Below, piece by piece: positions 17,423 through 26,818 of a stretch of DNA of 64,000 bases. A program made the translations under genes and the position numbers. How positions within the stretch are numbered: position 1 is the first letter of the stretch; every line of letters starts with the position of its first letter. The notes under the pieces were generated by a model. It was not told the origin of the DNA, searched no databases, and worked only from the letters and a program-made list of their open reading frames with translations. This DNA is from Clostridia bacterium (lineage in GTDB: Bacteria > Bacillota > Clostridia > Oscillospirales > CAG-272): NCBI GenBank assembly GCA_017463865.1, contig JAFTOI010000040.1, positions 1-64,000 of the forward strand, read 5' to 3'.

Positions 17423-17747
17423 GTTCATGCGTCAATTAAACATTTACGGAATGAACCAATCGGAGTTTATCCGTGAAGCGATCTGGGGTGCAACAATCCG
17501 CCCAGTTATCCTTGCATCAAATATAAATGATGCTCTGTTGGAAACCATCGGAAAGCTAACTGCGGAGTATGGCAGAGTCGGCAACAACTTAAATCAGATT
17601 GCCAGACATCTCAACGAATGGCGAACTCCTTATCCTGCTATGGCAAAGGAATTGCGAGACGCCGTGGCTGATCTTGCCACTCTAAAATTTGAAATTTTGA
17701 AAAAGGTAGGTGATGCGATTGGCGACGTTCAAGCATATAAGCTCTAA
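17423..17747 (+). pseudogene. mobC: 5'-truncated mobC, mobilization protein
   Basis: The frame runs straight out of the IS end and reads FMRQLNIYGMNQSEFIREA, then the MobC signature YGRVGNNLNQIARHLNEW and ELRDAVADL. MobC assists the relaxase at the origin of transfer. The first 15-25 residues, the ribbon-helix-helix start, have been removed by the IS. An internal ATG at 17427 could give a shortened product. It overlaps the relaxase start in the usual mobC-mobA order. Confidence 0.8.
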
Positions 17748-19297
17748 GAACGCTGACTACTCCGCCGCCGAAGCCTACCTCACTTTTGAGCATGATGAGT
17801 TCACCATGAAGCCCATCCTGGACGAAAACGGCAGGCTTATCCCAAGAGAGGATTATAGCATTTCTACGCTGAACTGCGGTGACGAAGATTTTGCGATTGC
17901 TTGTCTCCGAGCTAATCTCCGTTACGGCAAAAATCAAAAACGGGAAGATGTCAAAAGCCATCACTATATCATCGGCTTCGACCCCAAGGATGTTCCAGAC
18001 CACGGATTGAACGTAGATTTGGCACAGAGCCTTGGAGAGAAATCCTGCAAGGAACACTTTCCCGGTCATCAAGCCATCGTATGTACTCACCCCGACGGAC
18101 ACAACGGCAGCGGCAATGTTCATGTACACATCGTGATCAATTCTCTGCGAATTGAAGAAGTCCCGTTCATGCCGTATATGGACAGACCATGCGATACGCA
18201 ACCGGGCATGAAGCACCGATGCACCAACGCAGCTATGGAATATTTTCGTGCCGAGGTCATGGAGATGTGCCACGATGCGGGGCTGTATCAGATTGATCTG
18301 CTGAACGGCAGTAAGACCCGTGTGACCGAGCGTGAGTATTGGGCAAAGAAGAAAGGACAGCTTGCGCTGGATGAAGAAAACGCCGTGCTTGCCGAACAGG
18401 GCTTGCCTGTAAAACAGACCAAGTTTGAACTGACAAAGACAAGCTCCGTGAAGAAATCCAAATAGCACTTTCCGATGCTGTCAGCTTTGAGGATTTTGCC
18501 GAAAAACTTCTCCGTCGTGGTATCACCGTCAAGGAGAGCCGAGGGAGATTGTCCTATCTCACACCCGACCGCACCAAAGCAATCACGGCATGGAAGCTGG
18601 GTGACGATTTTGATAAAACGGCTGTGTTCGCCGCCTTTGTCAGAAACGCAAAACAGGTAAGAACCAAATCGCCCTTTGTTCATTCCGCACCGACCATCCA
18701 GGAGCGTGTTAATCAGCAGAACGCCGTCAACCGCATGGTGGATATGGAAGCCGCTAAAACCAAGGGTAAAGGTTATGAGCATTGGGCAAAGACCCACAAC
18801 CTTAAAAACGCAAGCCGAGCCTATCTGCTGTATCAGGAAATGGGATTTGATTCTCCCGAAGCATTGGCTGCCGCTTGGGATGATACCCGTGCCAAGGTGG
18901 ATGATATTCGTACCAAAATGAAATCCGTGGAAGCAGCTATCAAGGAAAAGAAAGAATTCCGCAACCATCTGACCGGTTACTTCAAAACCAAGCAGGCTGC
19001 CGAAGGTTTGAAAGCCTGCAAGAATGAAAAAGCCCGTCAGAAATATCGTGACGAGCATGACAGCGACTTCATCATTCTGAACGCCGCCAAACGGTATTTT
19101 GATTCCAAGGAATGAAGAAGCTACCGAGCTACAAGGCGCTGCAGACAGAAGTGGAGCAGCTCATCAAAGAGAAAAACGCGCTCTACAACCAGTACCAGAC
19201 CGCCAGAGAAGAAGCACAGCGGCTTGATGCTATTCGCCACAACATCGAGCAGACGCTGGGCGACAGACGGGAGAGAAAACACGAACAGTTACGCTGA
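17719..19297 (+). pseudogene. MOBP-type relaxase with two frameshifts
   Basis: This is the relaxase of a mobilizable element (VirD2/MobA-like), which nicks at oriT. It starts most likely at TTG 17719 (ATFKHISSKNADY); an ATG two codons upstream is possible. The three-His metal site is intact (HPDGHNGSGNVHVHIVINS). The first part stops at 18465. The protein continues in another frame from about 18441 (KLREEIQIALSDAVSF, then RGITVKESRGRLSYLTPDR) after a single-base loss near 18440, and ends at 19115. A third piece (19112-19297, KKLPSYKALQTEVEQL) continues in a further frame and looks like the normal relaxase C-terminus. The gene is almost certainly inactive. Confidence 0.85.
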
Positions 19298-19347
19298 TTC
19301 AATCCTTTCCCTTCATTCCATTCAAATACACAGAAAGGACAATTCTT

Positions 19348-19710
19348 ATGAGCGAACAAAAGAAAGCAATCGACATGACACCGGAGGAACTGAAACAATG
19401 GCTCAGTTCCTTGACCGTACCTGAAGATAACGAGATACCTTGCTACTACTTCTCCGCATCCAACCCATATCTGAAGCATGAGCCACTACCGGGAAACCAA
19501 CCATGTCGCAATATCCGTTTCGATGAAAACGGCAATATCGTTGTCAAAAATATTTCTGCCTACTGGATTCCAGAGCTGACCGTTACCGAAGAAATCACCG
19601 GCACAACTTACACCGTAACCGGCACCTATGAGGGCGAGGACAGCTTCATTCGCAAGTTGGAGCGCATCGCATCGAGAAAGTTTACAAATCAGTTAGGGGG
19701 ACATCAATGA
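19348..19710 (+). CDS. TnpW-like accessory protein of a mobilizable transposon
   Basis: A 120-residue soluble protein placed between relaxase and recombinase, as in Tn4451/Tn6000-like mobilizable elements of Clostridia. The ending GTTYTVTGTYEGEDSFIRKLERIASRKF follows the TnpW-type pattern of a TYxVxxxYxG strand pair and a helix with an xxKLxRI motif; the first half is unfamiliar. The stop overlaps the recombinase start by 4 nt, so the two are translationally coupled. It is intact, with AAAGGA upstream. I am moderately sure of the family and have no direct function to offer. Confidence 0.55.
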   Translation: MSEQKKAIDMTPEELKQWLSSLTVPEDNEIPCYYFSASNPYLKHEPLPGNQPCRNIRFDENGNIVVKNISAYWIPELTVTEEITGTTYTVTGTYEGEDSFIRKLERIASRKFTNQLGGHQ

Positions 19711-21449
19711 CAGATATTCGAAAGTTTGATATAATTGAGACAGCCAATCCTGTACTGACAGTTGCTCCGATTGAGGAGGAAACAGAAATGTTAGGAGCAA
19801 CAGACAAAATTACCGCCCTTTATTGCAGACTGTCTGTTGAGGATATGAAGGAGGGCAAGAATGGCGCAAAAGCTGACGAGTCGAATTCGATACAGACGCA
19901 AAAAATGATCCTGCTTCAATACGCAAAGCAGAATCATTTCCCAAATCCCACGTTTTTCGTGGATGACGGTTACAGCGGTGTTGACTTCGATAATCGTCCC
20001 GGTTTTCAGCAGATGCTTGCAGAAGTCAAAACAGGTCGTGTGGGTACGATCATCACAAAAGACCTGTCGAGACTTGGACGAAACTCTGCGCTGACCAGCC
20101 TGTATATCAACATCGTATTTCCGAAAAGCGGTGTTCGATATATCGCCATCAATGACCACTTCGATTCCATCGACATGAACAGTACCGAATGCGACATGGC
20201 GGGTATCGAAAACTGGTTCAACGAGTTTTTCGCCAAAGATACCAGCCGCAAAATCCGTGCTGTGCAGAAAGCAAAGGGGGAGCGTGGTGTACCGCTGACT
20301 ACCAATGTTCCTTACGGCTACATCAAGGACAAAGAGAATCCGCAGACTTGGCTGATCGACCCCGAAGCGGCATCCGTTGTGAAGCGCATCTTTGAGATGT
20401 GTATGAGCAGACGAGGCCCCTCGCAGATCGCCAATCAGCTAAAGGCAGACGGTATTCTTACCCCTACCGCCTACAAGGACAGCCAGGGCATCAAAAGTCT
20501 CAACACAGCACCAGAGAATCCTTATGGATAGCATAGCAGCACAGTCGTTGCTATTCTGGAACGCAGAGAATACACAGGCTGTACGGTCAACTTCAAGACC
20601 TATACCAATTCTATCTGGGACAAGAAGCAAAGGGACAATCCCATTGAAAAGCAAGCCGTCTTTGAGGATACTCATGAAGCCATCATCGAAAAGGACATTT
20701 TCGAGAAGGTGCAAGTTATTCGCCAACAGCGACAGCGCAAAACCAAGTCGGGATGCACAAGCACCTTTTCCGGTTTGGTGTACTGTGCCGATTGCGGTGA
20801 GAAACTGTACTACGGAGCCACGAACAACGGTAAGCGTGAGGGAGCGTTCTTTGATTGTTCGCTTCATTGGAAGCACAAGGACAAGTGCGGAACCCACTTT
20901 ATCCGTGAGTCTGTATTAGAGCGAATGGTGCTGAAACACATCCAGTTGGTCATGGGGTATATTCTTAGATACCGTCAGCATTTCATCTTCGTAATGGAAC
21001 AACAGCTCCAGTTGGAATCGGCAGAAAAGTTGCAGACGAGTCGCAAACAGCTTGAACGTAATGAGCGCCGAATCGCAGAACTGAAAAGGTTGTTCATCAA
21101 GATTTACGAGGATAACGCTAAAGGTAATTTGAGTGATGAACGCTATGAGATGATGAGCCAAAACTACGAAGCGGAACAGAAACAGCTTGAAGCAGAGGTT
21201 GTCGCTCTGCGACAGGAGATTGAAGTACAGGAAAGACAGAACGAAAATATTGAAAGGTTCATCCGAACGGCAGATAAATACGTGGACATTGAGGAAATCG
21301 ACCCGTGTATGCTGCGAGAGCTGATAAAGGCGATCTATGTGGAAGCACCCGACAAGTCCAGCGGCAAGCGCAGACAAAAGATCCACATTCAATATGACGG
21401 CATCGGCTTTATCCCTTTGGAAGAACTTGCGAAAAAGGAAACGGCGTGA
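19707..21449 (+). pseudogene. Large serine recombinase interrupted by one amber codon
   Basis: A TnpX-like large serine recombinase. The N-terminal resolvase domain has ALYCRLSVEDM, the nucleophile Ser in ESNSIQTQK, GYSGVDFDNRPGF and KDLSRLGRN. A recombinase domain (VPYGYIKDKENPQTWLID, FEMCMSRRGPSQIA) follows, then a zinc-ribbon region (CADCGEKLYYG, HWKHKDKCGTHFI) and a coiled coil. Reading breaks at TAG 20529-20531, where the family has Trp in a PYGWHSSTV context. The frame is otherwise open for 580 codons, so a single TGG to TAG change accounts for it. The catalytic domain would be made, but DNA binding would be lost. Confidence 0.88.
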
Positions 21450-21464
21450 CCGAAGTCACGCCGT
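21444..21464. terminator. Hairpin at the recombinase end
   Basis: GGCGTGAC, a CGAA loop and GTCACGCC; it overlaps the recombinase stop. There is no clean T tract, so termination strength is uncertain. The change from mobile-element to native base composition falls within the next ~80 bp, but I find no clear attachment-site repeat. Confidence 0.5.
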
Positions 21465-21564
21465 CCCTTGAAAACACTCGTTTTCAAGCATTTTTCAAAA
21501 TAACTGTTTTACGAAGCCCCGCCTAACGTCGCGGCGATTTCTTTTTGCGAATGTGCTGAGACGA

Positions 21565-22170
21565 TCAGGCGAAGCAGGCCGAGATGGCGTCGGCTTCAGC
21601 CACGGCGAGGCGGCGGAGGCAGTCGAGGTCGGCGAGGAAGGCTGAGTCGTGGGGATTGGTGTGGAAGCCCTGCTCGATCAGGAAGGCCTGCCGGCAGCCC
21701 GAGGTGGCGGCGGCGCGGATGACGCCGTAGTAGTCGAGGTCGGGACGGTCGGGGTAGAGGCGGGTTTTGATGCCGCGGTCGCCGGTCTGCATGGTGGAGA
21801 CAGCGGCCTCGGTGAGGGCTTTGGCGATCGGAATGTTGCGGTCGGGATCGGTGATTGAGTAGAAGGTCTCGGCGCCGTTGACGGCGGCGTAGGCTTCGGG
21901 GGAGTTCATCATGCCGGGGGCGTTGGAGTGGAGGGAGAGGAACATGAGCGCGCCGTTTTTGCCGGCCATCTCGCCGCGCTCGGCGAGGGAGGGGTTGTCC
22001 TCGAGGCGGGGACGGGTGAGCATGACGTCGAAGCCGCAGGCGGTGAGCTCGTCGCGTAGGAACTGGCCGAGGTGCCACATCTGCGTGCCTTCGTAGAAGT
22101 CGGTGAGGATGGTGAAACGATTGCCGGTCGGCCCGTGGCCGGGGTCGAGGATGATGAGTCCGCGTGACAT
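21565..22170 (-). CDS. N-acetylmuramoyl-L-alanine amidase (Amidase_3)
   Basis: A 201-residue zinc amidase that cuts the bond between MurNAc and L-Ala of peptidoglycan. Zinc ligands and catalytic Glu are visible: His in LDPGHGPTGN, Glu in the TDFYEGTQMWHLG region, His in FLSLHSNAPG, and Glu in FLIEQGFHTNP. The domain is single and minimal. No signal peptide or wall-binding module is present, unlike the amidase domain of the secreted fusion at 35.6 kb, so this copy resembles phage-type endolysins that need a holin, or it acts at the spore stage. It has a promoter with TTGCAA/TATAAT. It lies at the edge of the mobile block but has native composition. Confidence 0.88.
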   Translation of the reverse strand: MSRGLIILDPGHGPTGNRFTILTDFYEGTQMWHLGQFLRDELTACGFDVMLTRPRLEDNPSLAERGEMAGKNGALMFLSLHSNAPGMMNSPEAYAAVNGAETFYSITDPDRNIPIAKALTEAAVSTMQTGDRGIKTRLYPDRPDLDYYGVIRAAATSGCRQAFLIEQGFHTNPHDSAFLADLDCLRRLAVAEADAISACFA

Positions 22171-22223
22171 GGGGGCTCCTTTCTTCGCGTGGGCGAGGGG
22201 GGATTTTATGTATTATATTATTT

Positions 22224-22252
22224 ATTATAGCCGGTTGGGTGGGGTTTTGCAA
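22224..22252 (-). promoter_or_regulatory. Promoter of the amidase gene
   Basis: Minus-strand TTGCAA (22247-22252), 17 nt, TATAAT (22224-22229). Confidence 0.7.
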
Positions 22253-22293
22253 GGGGGTTTTGCGGAAAATCTGATTTTTTCCTTCGCAGATAG

Positions 22294-22343
22294 TCGGGGG
22301 AGGAGAGGGCGTGCGGCTCCAGAGCCGCCCTCTCCTCCCCCGA
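22294..22343. repeat. Long perfect hairpin between divergent genes
   Basis: Arms of about 17 bp (TCGGGGGAGGAGAGGGC and its complement) plus an inner GGCTC/GAGCC pair give a 50-nt hairpin in the 373-bp gap between the amidase and the MazF-type gene. It terminates neither gene, as both run away from it. The rest of the gap holds the amidase promoter and the small frame at 22431-22532. Confidence 0.7.
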
Positions 22344-22430
22344 TTCTCCCGTCACCACTATCCGACATTTTTCATATCCTGTGAGTGGCGGGCGACCGCC
22401 AGAAAATCCCATGCAAAAATCGCGGGGCGA

Positions 22431-22532
22431 ATGATTAAACCCGCCCCATCTGCGGGAAAACTATGGACAGCGGCACAGGTTTACCCGGCCGCGAGTCCAT
22501 ATTACGTTTCGCCCAGCGAAAAGGAAGGTTAA
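22431..22532 (+). CDS. Possible 33-residue peptide upstream of the MazF-type toxin
   Basis: ATG to TAA without interruption ([16 protein letters not shown] at the start). Its last codons contain the AAGGAAGG that serves the next gene, and the stop is 11 nt before the toxin ATG, a layout seen for translationally coupled leaders. No good ribosome binding site precedes its own ATG and the composition is not clearly coding. It is much shorter than known MazE antitoxins. A chance frame is quite possible. Confidence 0.2.
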   Translation: MIKPAPSAGKLWTAAQVYPAASPYYVSPSEKEG

Positions 22533-22543
22533 CGGTAACGCAG

Positions 22544-22954
22544 ATGAGTGTCAAACGCGGAGATATTTATTATGCCGATCTCAGTCCCGTGGTCGGCTCG
22601 GAGCAGGGCGGGCTGCGGCCTGTGCTCATCATACAGAACGACATCGGCAACCGGTACAGTCCCACCGTCATCGCAGCTGCCATCACCAGCCGGCTCAGTA
22701 AGTCGCGGCTGCCCACCCATATCGATATCTACGCCGAGCGCGCCGGCCTGACCAAAAACTCGGTCATCCTCCTCGAGCAGATCCGCACCATCGACAAGCG
22801 CCGCCTCAAGGAGAAAATGGGCCACCTCGACGACGATACCATGCAGACAGTCAACAACGCCATCCAGATCAGCTTCGGCCTCGCCGGCGGGGACCGGGGC
22901 GCAGCCGCCGTCACCACCACCGAAGAGCCGATCAACACCGGCGTACAGGGATAA
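22544..22954 (+). CDS. PemK/MazF-type endoribonuclease toxin (NdoA-like)
   Basis: A 136-residue protein with the complete MazF fold signature: [21 protein letters not shown] (conserved Gly-Asp-Ile and the catalytic Arg loop further on), [34 protein letters not shown] with the active-site Thr/Arg region, and a normal C-terminal helix. The closest known type is the Bacillus/Clostridium NdoA (EndoA) mRNA interferase, which cuts at UACAU-like sites. It carries an extra Thr/Ala-rich tail of about 20 residues. No recognisable ribbon-helix-helix antitoxin gene lies immediately upstream, which is where it normally sits. The start at 22544 leaves a long 15-nt gap to AAGGAAGG. Confidence 0.88.
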   Translation: MSVKRGDIYYADLSPVVGSEQGGLRPVLIIQNDIGNRYSPTVIAAAITSRLSKSRLPTHIDIYAERAGLTKNSVILLEQIRTIDKRRLKEKMGHLDDDTMQTVNNAIQISFGLAGGDRGAAAVTTTEEPINTGVQG

Positions 22955-23024
22955 GCCATCAGCAAAGCAAGCGTCAGTCGCACGAACGCCCGCTTATCGC
23001 TGCCCAAACCCCAAAGCGTGCCGG

Positions 23025-23117
23025 AAAGTTTTCGCGGGGGGATGGTGAAGTCTCTGCGGCACCGCCGCAGAGACGAGGAAGGGGGACGCCTTTTACAAAA
23101 GGCGTCCCCCTTCCTCA
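23025..23117. repeat. Dispersed double-hairpin repeat, copy A
   Basis: Begins with CCGGAAAGTTTTCGCGGGG, then a GCGGC..GCCGC mini-hairpin, then an 18-bp-arm hairpin (GAGGAAGGGGGACGCC with complement). The same layout (GGAAAG.TTTT, a long hairpin and a small G/C hairpin) recurs at 38674-38757 and 47698-47778. It occupies the gap between the convergent toxin and ABC genes and may act as their terminator. Confidence 0.65.
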
Positions 23118-23134
23118 GCTTTGTCTCTGTTTCG

Positions 23135-26113
23135 TCACTCGCTTCTCAGTGCCTCCACCGGATCCTTGCGGGCGGCCATCCGGGAGGGGATGAGGCCGGC
23201 AATGAGGGTGAGGGTCATGCTGATGAGGACGAGGGCGGCACCGGCGACGAGCGGAACCGATGCGTTGAGGGTGTCAAGATTGGTGAGGTGATGGATGATG
23301 GCGTTGATCGGGATGCAGAGCAGCGCCGAGACGCCGATGCCGATTGTGCCCGAGAGGAAGCCCACGATGAGGGTCTCGGCGTTGAAGACGTTGGACACGT
23401 CCCGCTTCGACGCGCCGATGGCGCGCAGGATGCCGATCTCACGGGTGCGCTCCAGCACCGAAATGTAGGTGATGATGCCGATCATGATCGACGAGACCAC
23501 CAGCGAAATGGCCACGAAGGCGATCAGCAGGTAGGAAACGCCGCTGATGATGTCGGTCACGGCGCTCATGAGCAGGGCCACATAGTCGGTGTACTCGATC
23601 TGGTCATCCTCGGCCACGCCGGCGTTGTATTCCTCGATCAGCGCAGCGATCTCGTCCTTCTCGGCGAAGGTCGTCGCGTAGATGCTCACCGTCGATGGGC
23701 TGTCCATGTCGACGTAGCCCAGCGTGTCAAGATTGTCCTCGGCACTGCCCTCGATGTGGGTCGCGGGCATGTGGCTGTCGTAGAGGTAGTCGTACTGCGC
23801 CTCGGTCAGGGCGGCAGTGACCAGCATGCCGTCGAGCGCCTGCGCCTGTGCGTCGGTGGTCATTGCGCCCAGCTGGGCCTCCATCGCGGCGGCGTACTGC
23901 TCGGCGATCTGGGCCGCCATGGCCTGCTCAACCTGGGCGAAGAGAGTCGCGTCGTCCATCTTGGCGATGTAGCCCTTCACCGTCTCGGCGTCGACGCCCA
24001 TCTCGCCCGCGTACTGCTGGACGATCATTGCCTCGATGGCCGCACGGTCGAGCCCCTGCATCTGCTGCGCCACCACACCGGCGATGTACTCGTCGGAGGG
24101 GGTGCGCATCAGATCAAGATAGATCGCCGCCTTCTCGGTGCCGCTCAGCGTGCCGATGTGCGCGGTGATGTCGCGGCGCTTCTCATCGGCGGTCGGCTCA
24201 GTCTCCTCGCCAGTGGCGAAGGGAAGGCCGGTGAAGATGTCGGTCGTCTCGTCGGCCAGCTGGCCGCGGACGATGTCCAGCTCGGTGGTCGTGTCGATGA
24301 CGTGGGTCGTCAGGGCCGAAGTGTAGCCGATGGCGCCTGTCACCATCGAGGCAGACGACTCGGGGTTGGGGCGGGCAATGCCGACGATCTTGAGGGGCGT
24401 GCCGATATCGTCGCTGTTGTAGAGGAAGTCCATGCCGGTGTCGGTCGCCGACATGTCGACGTAGTGGCCGGTGGCGGCGTCGCGGACATAGCGCTCGGCC
24501 GGCAGGATCAGCTTGAACTCGGTGGCGCAGATCTCGTCGAAGCTCCAGCTCAGCTGCTCGGTCTCGATGGTCTCGCCGTTCATCATGGCCTGCATGCTCT
24601 CGGTCATTGCGTCGGAGGAGATGTAGCCGAGGGCGTAGAGCATCAGGTCGGAGATCTGATTGTGCGAATCGACGAAGAGGATGACCTCGTCATGGGCCTC
24701 CGGCCAGCGGCCGTGGAGCAGATCGTACTGCCCCAGCACCTGCTCGGCGATCAGCTCGCCGTTCTCACCCGGGAGCAGCTCCTCCCAGACGTTCATCCCC
24801 TGATACATCGAGCCCATCGTCGAGAAGTAGGAGGAGTAGTCGCCGCCGTACATGGCGCCCATGGCCTCTTCCATCAGGGCCATGACGTCGCTGCGGACGA
24901 TGCCGCCGTCCTCGTCGCGGGTGAAAATGTCAAACTTGGTGTTGTAGCCGTAGCGGATGGTAGCCAGGTCGGCGACGGGATTGTCCTCCTGATCGAGCCA
25001 GACCTTGAAGTCGCGGAGGTTGTTGGTTGCCATCTCGGTGTTCATCATGGCGTTCATCATGTCGTACATGACGGTCGAGGAGTAGACGCGGCCCTCCTCA
25101 AAGTCGGCGCTGCCCGACAGCTTTTCCTCGCGGATGCCCATCATGGAGGTCATCATCTCGGTCATGTCGACCCGCTCGGCCTCGATGGTAATGGGGTAGG
25201 ACGAGAGGGTGTCCTCCTGAACCTGATTGATGTAGTTGTTGATGCCGGTCGACAGCGCAAGGATCAGCGCGATGCCGATGATGCCGATCGACCCGGCGAA
25301 GGCGGTGAGGATGGTGCGGCCCTTCTTGGTCATCAGGTTGTTCAGCGACAGCGAAACGGCGGTGAGGAAGGACATCGAGACTCGCTTGGCTGCGGGATCG
25401 GCGGCTGGCTTTGCCGGCGCGGCCTCGGCGGCGGGATCGTAGGGGTTGGAGTCATCGGTGAGCCGCCCGTCGCGGATGCGGACAATGCGGGTGGCGTATT
25501 CTTCGGCCAGCTCGGGATTGTGGGTGACCATGATGATGAGCTTATCCTTCGCGATCTCGCGCAGGATCTCCATGACTTGCACCGAGGTGTCGGTGTCCAG
25601 TGCGCCGGTCGGCTCATCGGCGAGGAGAATGTCAGGGTCGTTGACCAGCGCCCGCGCGATGGCCACACGCTGCATCTGGCCGCCCGACATCTGGCCCGGC
25701 TTTTTGTGCAGCTGATCGCCCAGGCCCACCTTCTCCAGCGCCTCAGTGGCGCGGCGGCGGCGCTCGGCGCGGGAGACGCCCGAGATGGTCAGCGCCAGCT
25801 CGACGTTGGCCAGCACCGTCTGGTGGGGGATGAGGTTGTAGCTCTGAAAGACGAAGCCGACCGAGTGGTTGCGGTAGGCGTCCCAGTCGCGGTCGCCGTA
25901 TTCGCGGGTCGAGGTGCCGCGAATGACGAGATCGCCCGAGGTGTAGTGGTCAAGGCCGCCGATGATATTGAGCATGGTTGTCTTGCCGCAGCCCGAGTGG
26001 CCGAGGATGGCGACAAACTCGTTCTCCCGGAAGGCAATGTCGACGCCGTCAAGGGCACGGACGGTATTTTCGCCGTCGCCGTATTCCTTGACGATTTGTT
26101 TGAGTTCGAGCAT
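23135..26113 (-). CDS. MacB-like ABC protein: ATPase fused to an FtsX-type permease
   Basis: A 992-residue single-chain half-transporter. Residues 1-230 are the ATPase (Walker A GHSGCGKT at ~38, signature [15 protein letters not shown] at ~142, Walker [13 protein letters not shown]). One membrane span follows at ~250 ([16 protein letters not shown]), then a very large extracytoplasmic domain of about 500 residues, then three spans of the FtsX fold ([54 protein letters not shown]). This type VII topology drives mechanotransmission rather than transport through a channel: export of peptides or lipoproteins, or antibiotic sensing. The ATG at 26113 is chosen because GGAGAG overlaps an in-frame TTG five codons upstream. 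No accessory fusion protein is adjacent. Confidence 0.9.
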   Translation of the reverse strand: MLELKQIVKEYGDGENTVRALDGVDIAFRENEFVAILGHSGCGKTTMLNIIGGLDHYTSGDLVIRGTSTREYGDRDWDAYRNHSVGFVFQSYNLIPHQTVLANVELALTISGVSRAERRRRATEALEKVGLGDQLHKKPGQMSGGQMQRVAIARALVNDPDILLADEPTGALDTDTSVQVMEILREIAKDKLIIMVTHNPELAEEYATRIVRIRDGRLTDDSNPYDPAAEAAPAKPAADPAAKRVSMSFLTAVSLSLNNLMTKKGRTILTAFAGSIGIIGIALILALSTGINNYINQVQEDTLSSYPITIEAERVDMTEMMTSMMGIREEKLSGSADFEEGRVYSSTVMYDMMNAMMNTEMATNNLRDFKVWLDQEDNPVADLATIRYGYNTKFDIFTRDEDGGIVRSDVMALMEEAMGAMYGGDYSSYFSTMGSMYQGMNVWEELLPGENGELIAEQVLGQYDLLHGRWPEAHDEVILFVDSHNQISDLMLYALGYISSDAMTESMQAMMNGETIETEQLSWSFDEICATEFKLILPAERYVRDAATGHYVDMSATDTGMDFLYNSDDIGTPLKIVGIARPNPESSASMVTGAIGYTSALTTHVIDTTTELDIVRGQLADETTDIFTGLPFATGEETEPTADEKRRDITAHIGTLSGTEKAAIYLDLMRTPSDEYIAGVVAQQMQGLDRAAIEAMIVQQYAGEMGVDAETVKGYIAKMDDATLFAQVEQAMAAQIAEQYAAAMEAQLGAMTTDAQAQALDGMLVTAALTEAQYDYLYDSHMPATHIEGSAEDNLDTLGYVDMDSPSTVSIYATTFAEKDEIAALIEEYNAGVAEDDQIEYTDYVALLMSAVTDIISGVSYLLIAFVAISLVVSSIMIGIITYISVLERTREIGILRAIGASKRDVSNVFNAETLIVGFLSGTIGIGVSALLCIPINAIIHHLTNLDTLNASVPLVAGAALVLISMTLTLIAGLIPSRMAARKDPVEALRSE

Positions 26114-26199
26114 GAAATTTCTCTCCAATTTTCATATAGCAGTATCTTTTATTATACACTGCCGCTCCCGTCTGCGTCAAGGCGCTGGGGCAAAAGTTA

Positions 26200-26242
26200 C
26201 GGCGCGGTCATGACCTGTTCACAGATCAGGGCCGCGCCGGGC
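26200..26242 (-). terminator. Probable terminator after the response regulator gene
   Basis: Outer arms CGGCGCGG/CCGCGCCG enclose a second inverted segment with CTGATCTG; followed on the minus strand by TAACTTTTG. The T tract is weak. Confidence 0.45.
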
Positions 26243-26245
26243 AGG

Positions 26246-26818
26246 TCAGAGCGTGTAGCGATAGCCGATACCGCGGACGGTGCGGATCGGGCGGATGTCG
26301 AAGCTGGCTTCCAGCTTGCGGCGGAGGGTGCAGATGACGACCTCAGCGAGGTTCGACGTCGGCGTGCTGCCCGACGGCAGCACGCCGATCAGCTCGGTTC
26401 GGCTGACCGGCTCGCCTTCGGCGTCGAGGAGACGGCGCAGGACGGCATACTCAGCCGGCATCAGGGCAAGGCGCGTGCCGCCTCGGGTGACGGTGTGGGT
26501 GGCGTCGTCGAGACGCAGTCCACCAGGGGTGGGCTGCGCAGCCGCCTCGGAGTGCCCCAGCCGTGCGAGCGCGTCGAGCAGAGCCTCCACCGCGAAGGGG
26601 CGGACGAGGACGGGCACGCCCTCGGGCGCCGTGCTGCCCCGGCGGGAGTAGGCCACTGCCGGCAGGCCGGTCGGCAGGGAGGCGCTGTCGAGGTCGACGA
26701 GGGCACAGTCGGGCTGATCCTGCTCGCCGGCAACGGTGAAGCCGGCGAGGGTCAGCTCGTAGACCAGCATGCGCGTGAGGCAGGCGTCAGCGCCGCAGAG
26801 CAGGACGGTGCGGCTCAT
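26246..26818 (-). CDS. OmpR-like response regulator with a degenerate receiver
   Basis: A 190-residue protein. The C-terminal ~95 residues are a clear OmpR/PhoB winged helix (LMPAEYAVLRRLLDAEGEPVSR, then VVICTLRRKLEASFDI and VRGIGYRYTL). The N-terminal half is a shortened receiver: an Asp remains in LVDLDSAS, but the acidic pair at the start is replaced (CGADACLT), and the conserved Lys of the KPF motif is Arg (VRPFAVEALL). Phosphorylation by a kinase is therefore doubtful. No sensor kinase is nearby. The ATG overlaps the stop of the preceding thioesterase gene by 4 nt, so it is translationally coupled to a lipid-metabolism gene. Confidence 0.75.
   Translation of the reverse strand: MSRTVLLCGADACLTRMLVYELTLAGFTVAGEQDQPDCALVDLDSASLPTGLPAVAYSRRGSTAPEGVPVLVRPFAVEALLDALARLGHSEAAAQPTPGGLRLDDATHTVTRGGTRLALMPAEYAVLRRLLDAEGEPVSRTELIGVLPSGSTPTSNLAEVVICTLRRKLEASFDIRPIRTVRGIGYRYTL

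Noticed and set aside
19112..19297. Independent 61-residue coiled-coil gene
   Set aside because: Its sequence continues the C-terminus expected of this relaxase type (KKLPSYKALQTEVEQL), so it is better read as the last frame-shifted piece of the relaxase.
21450..21560. Attachment site at the right end of the mobilizable element
   Set aside because: Composition changes here, but with the left end destroyed by the IS there is nothing to pair it with, and no repeat is seen.
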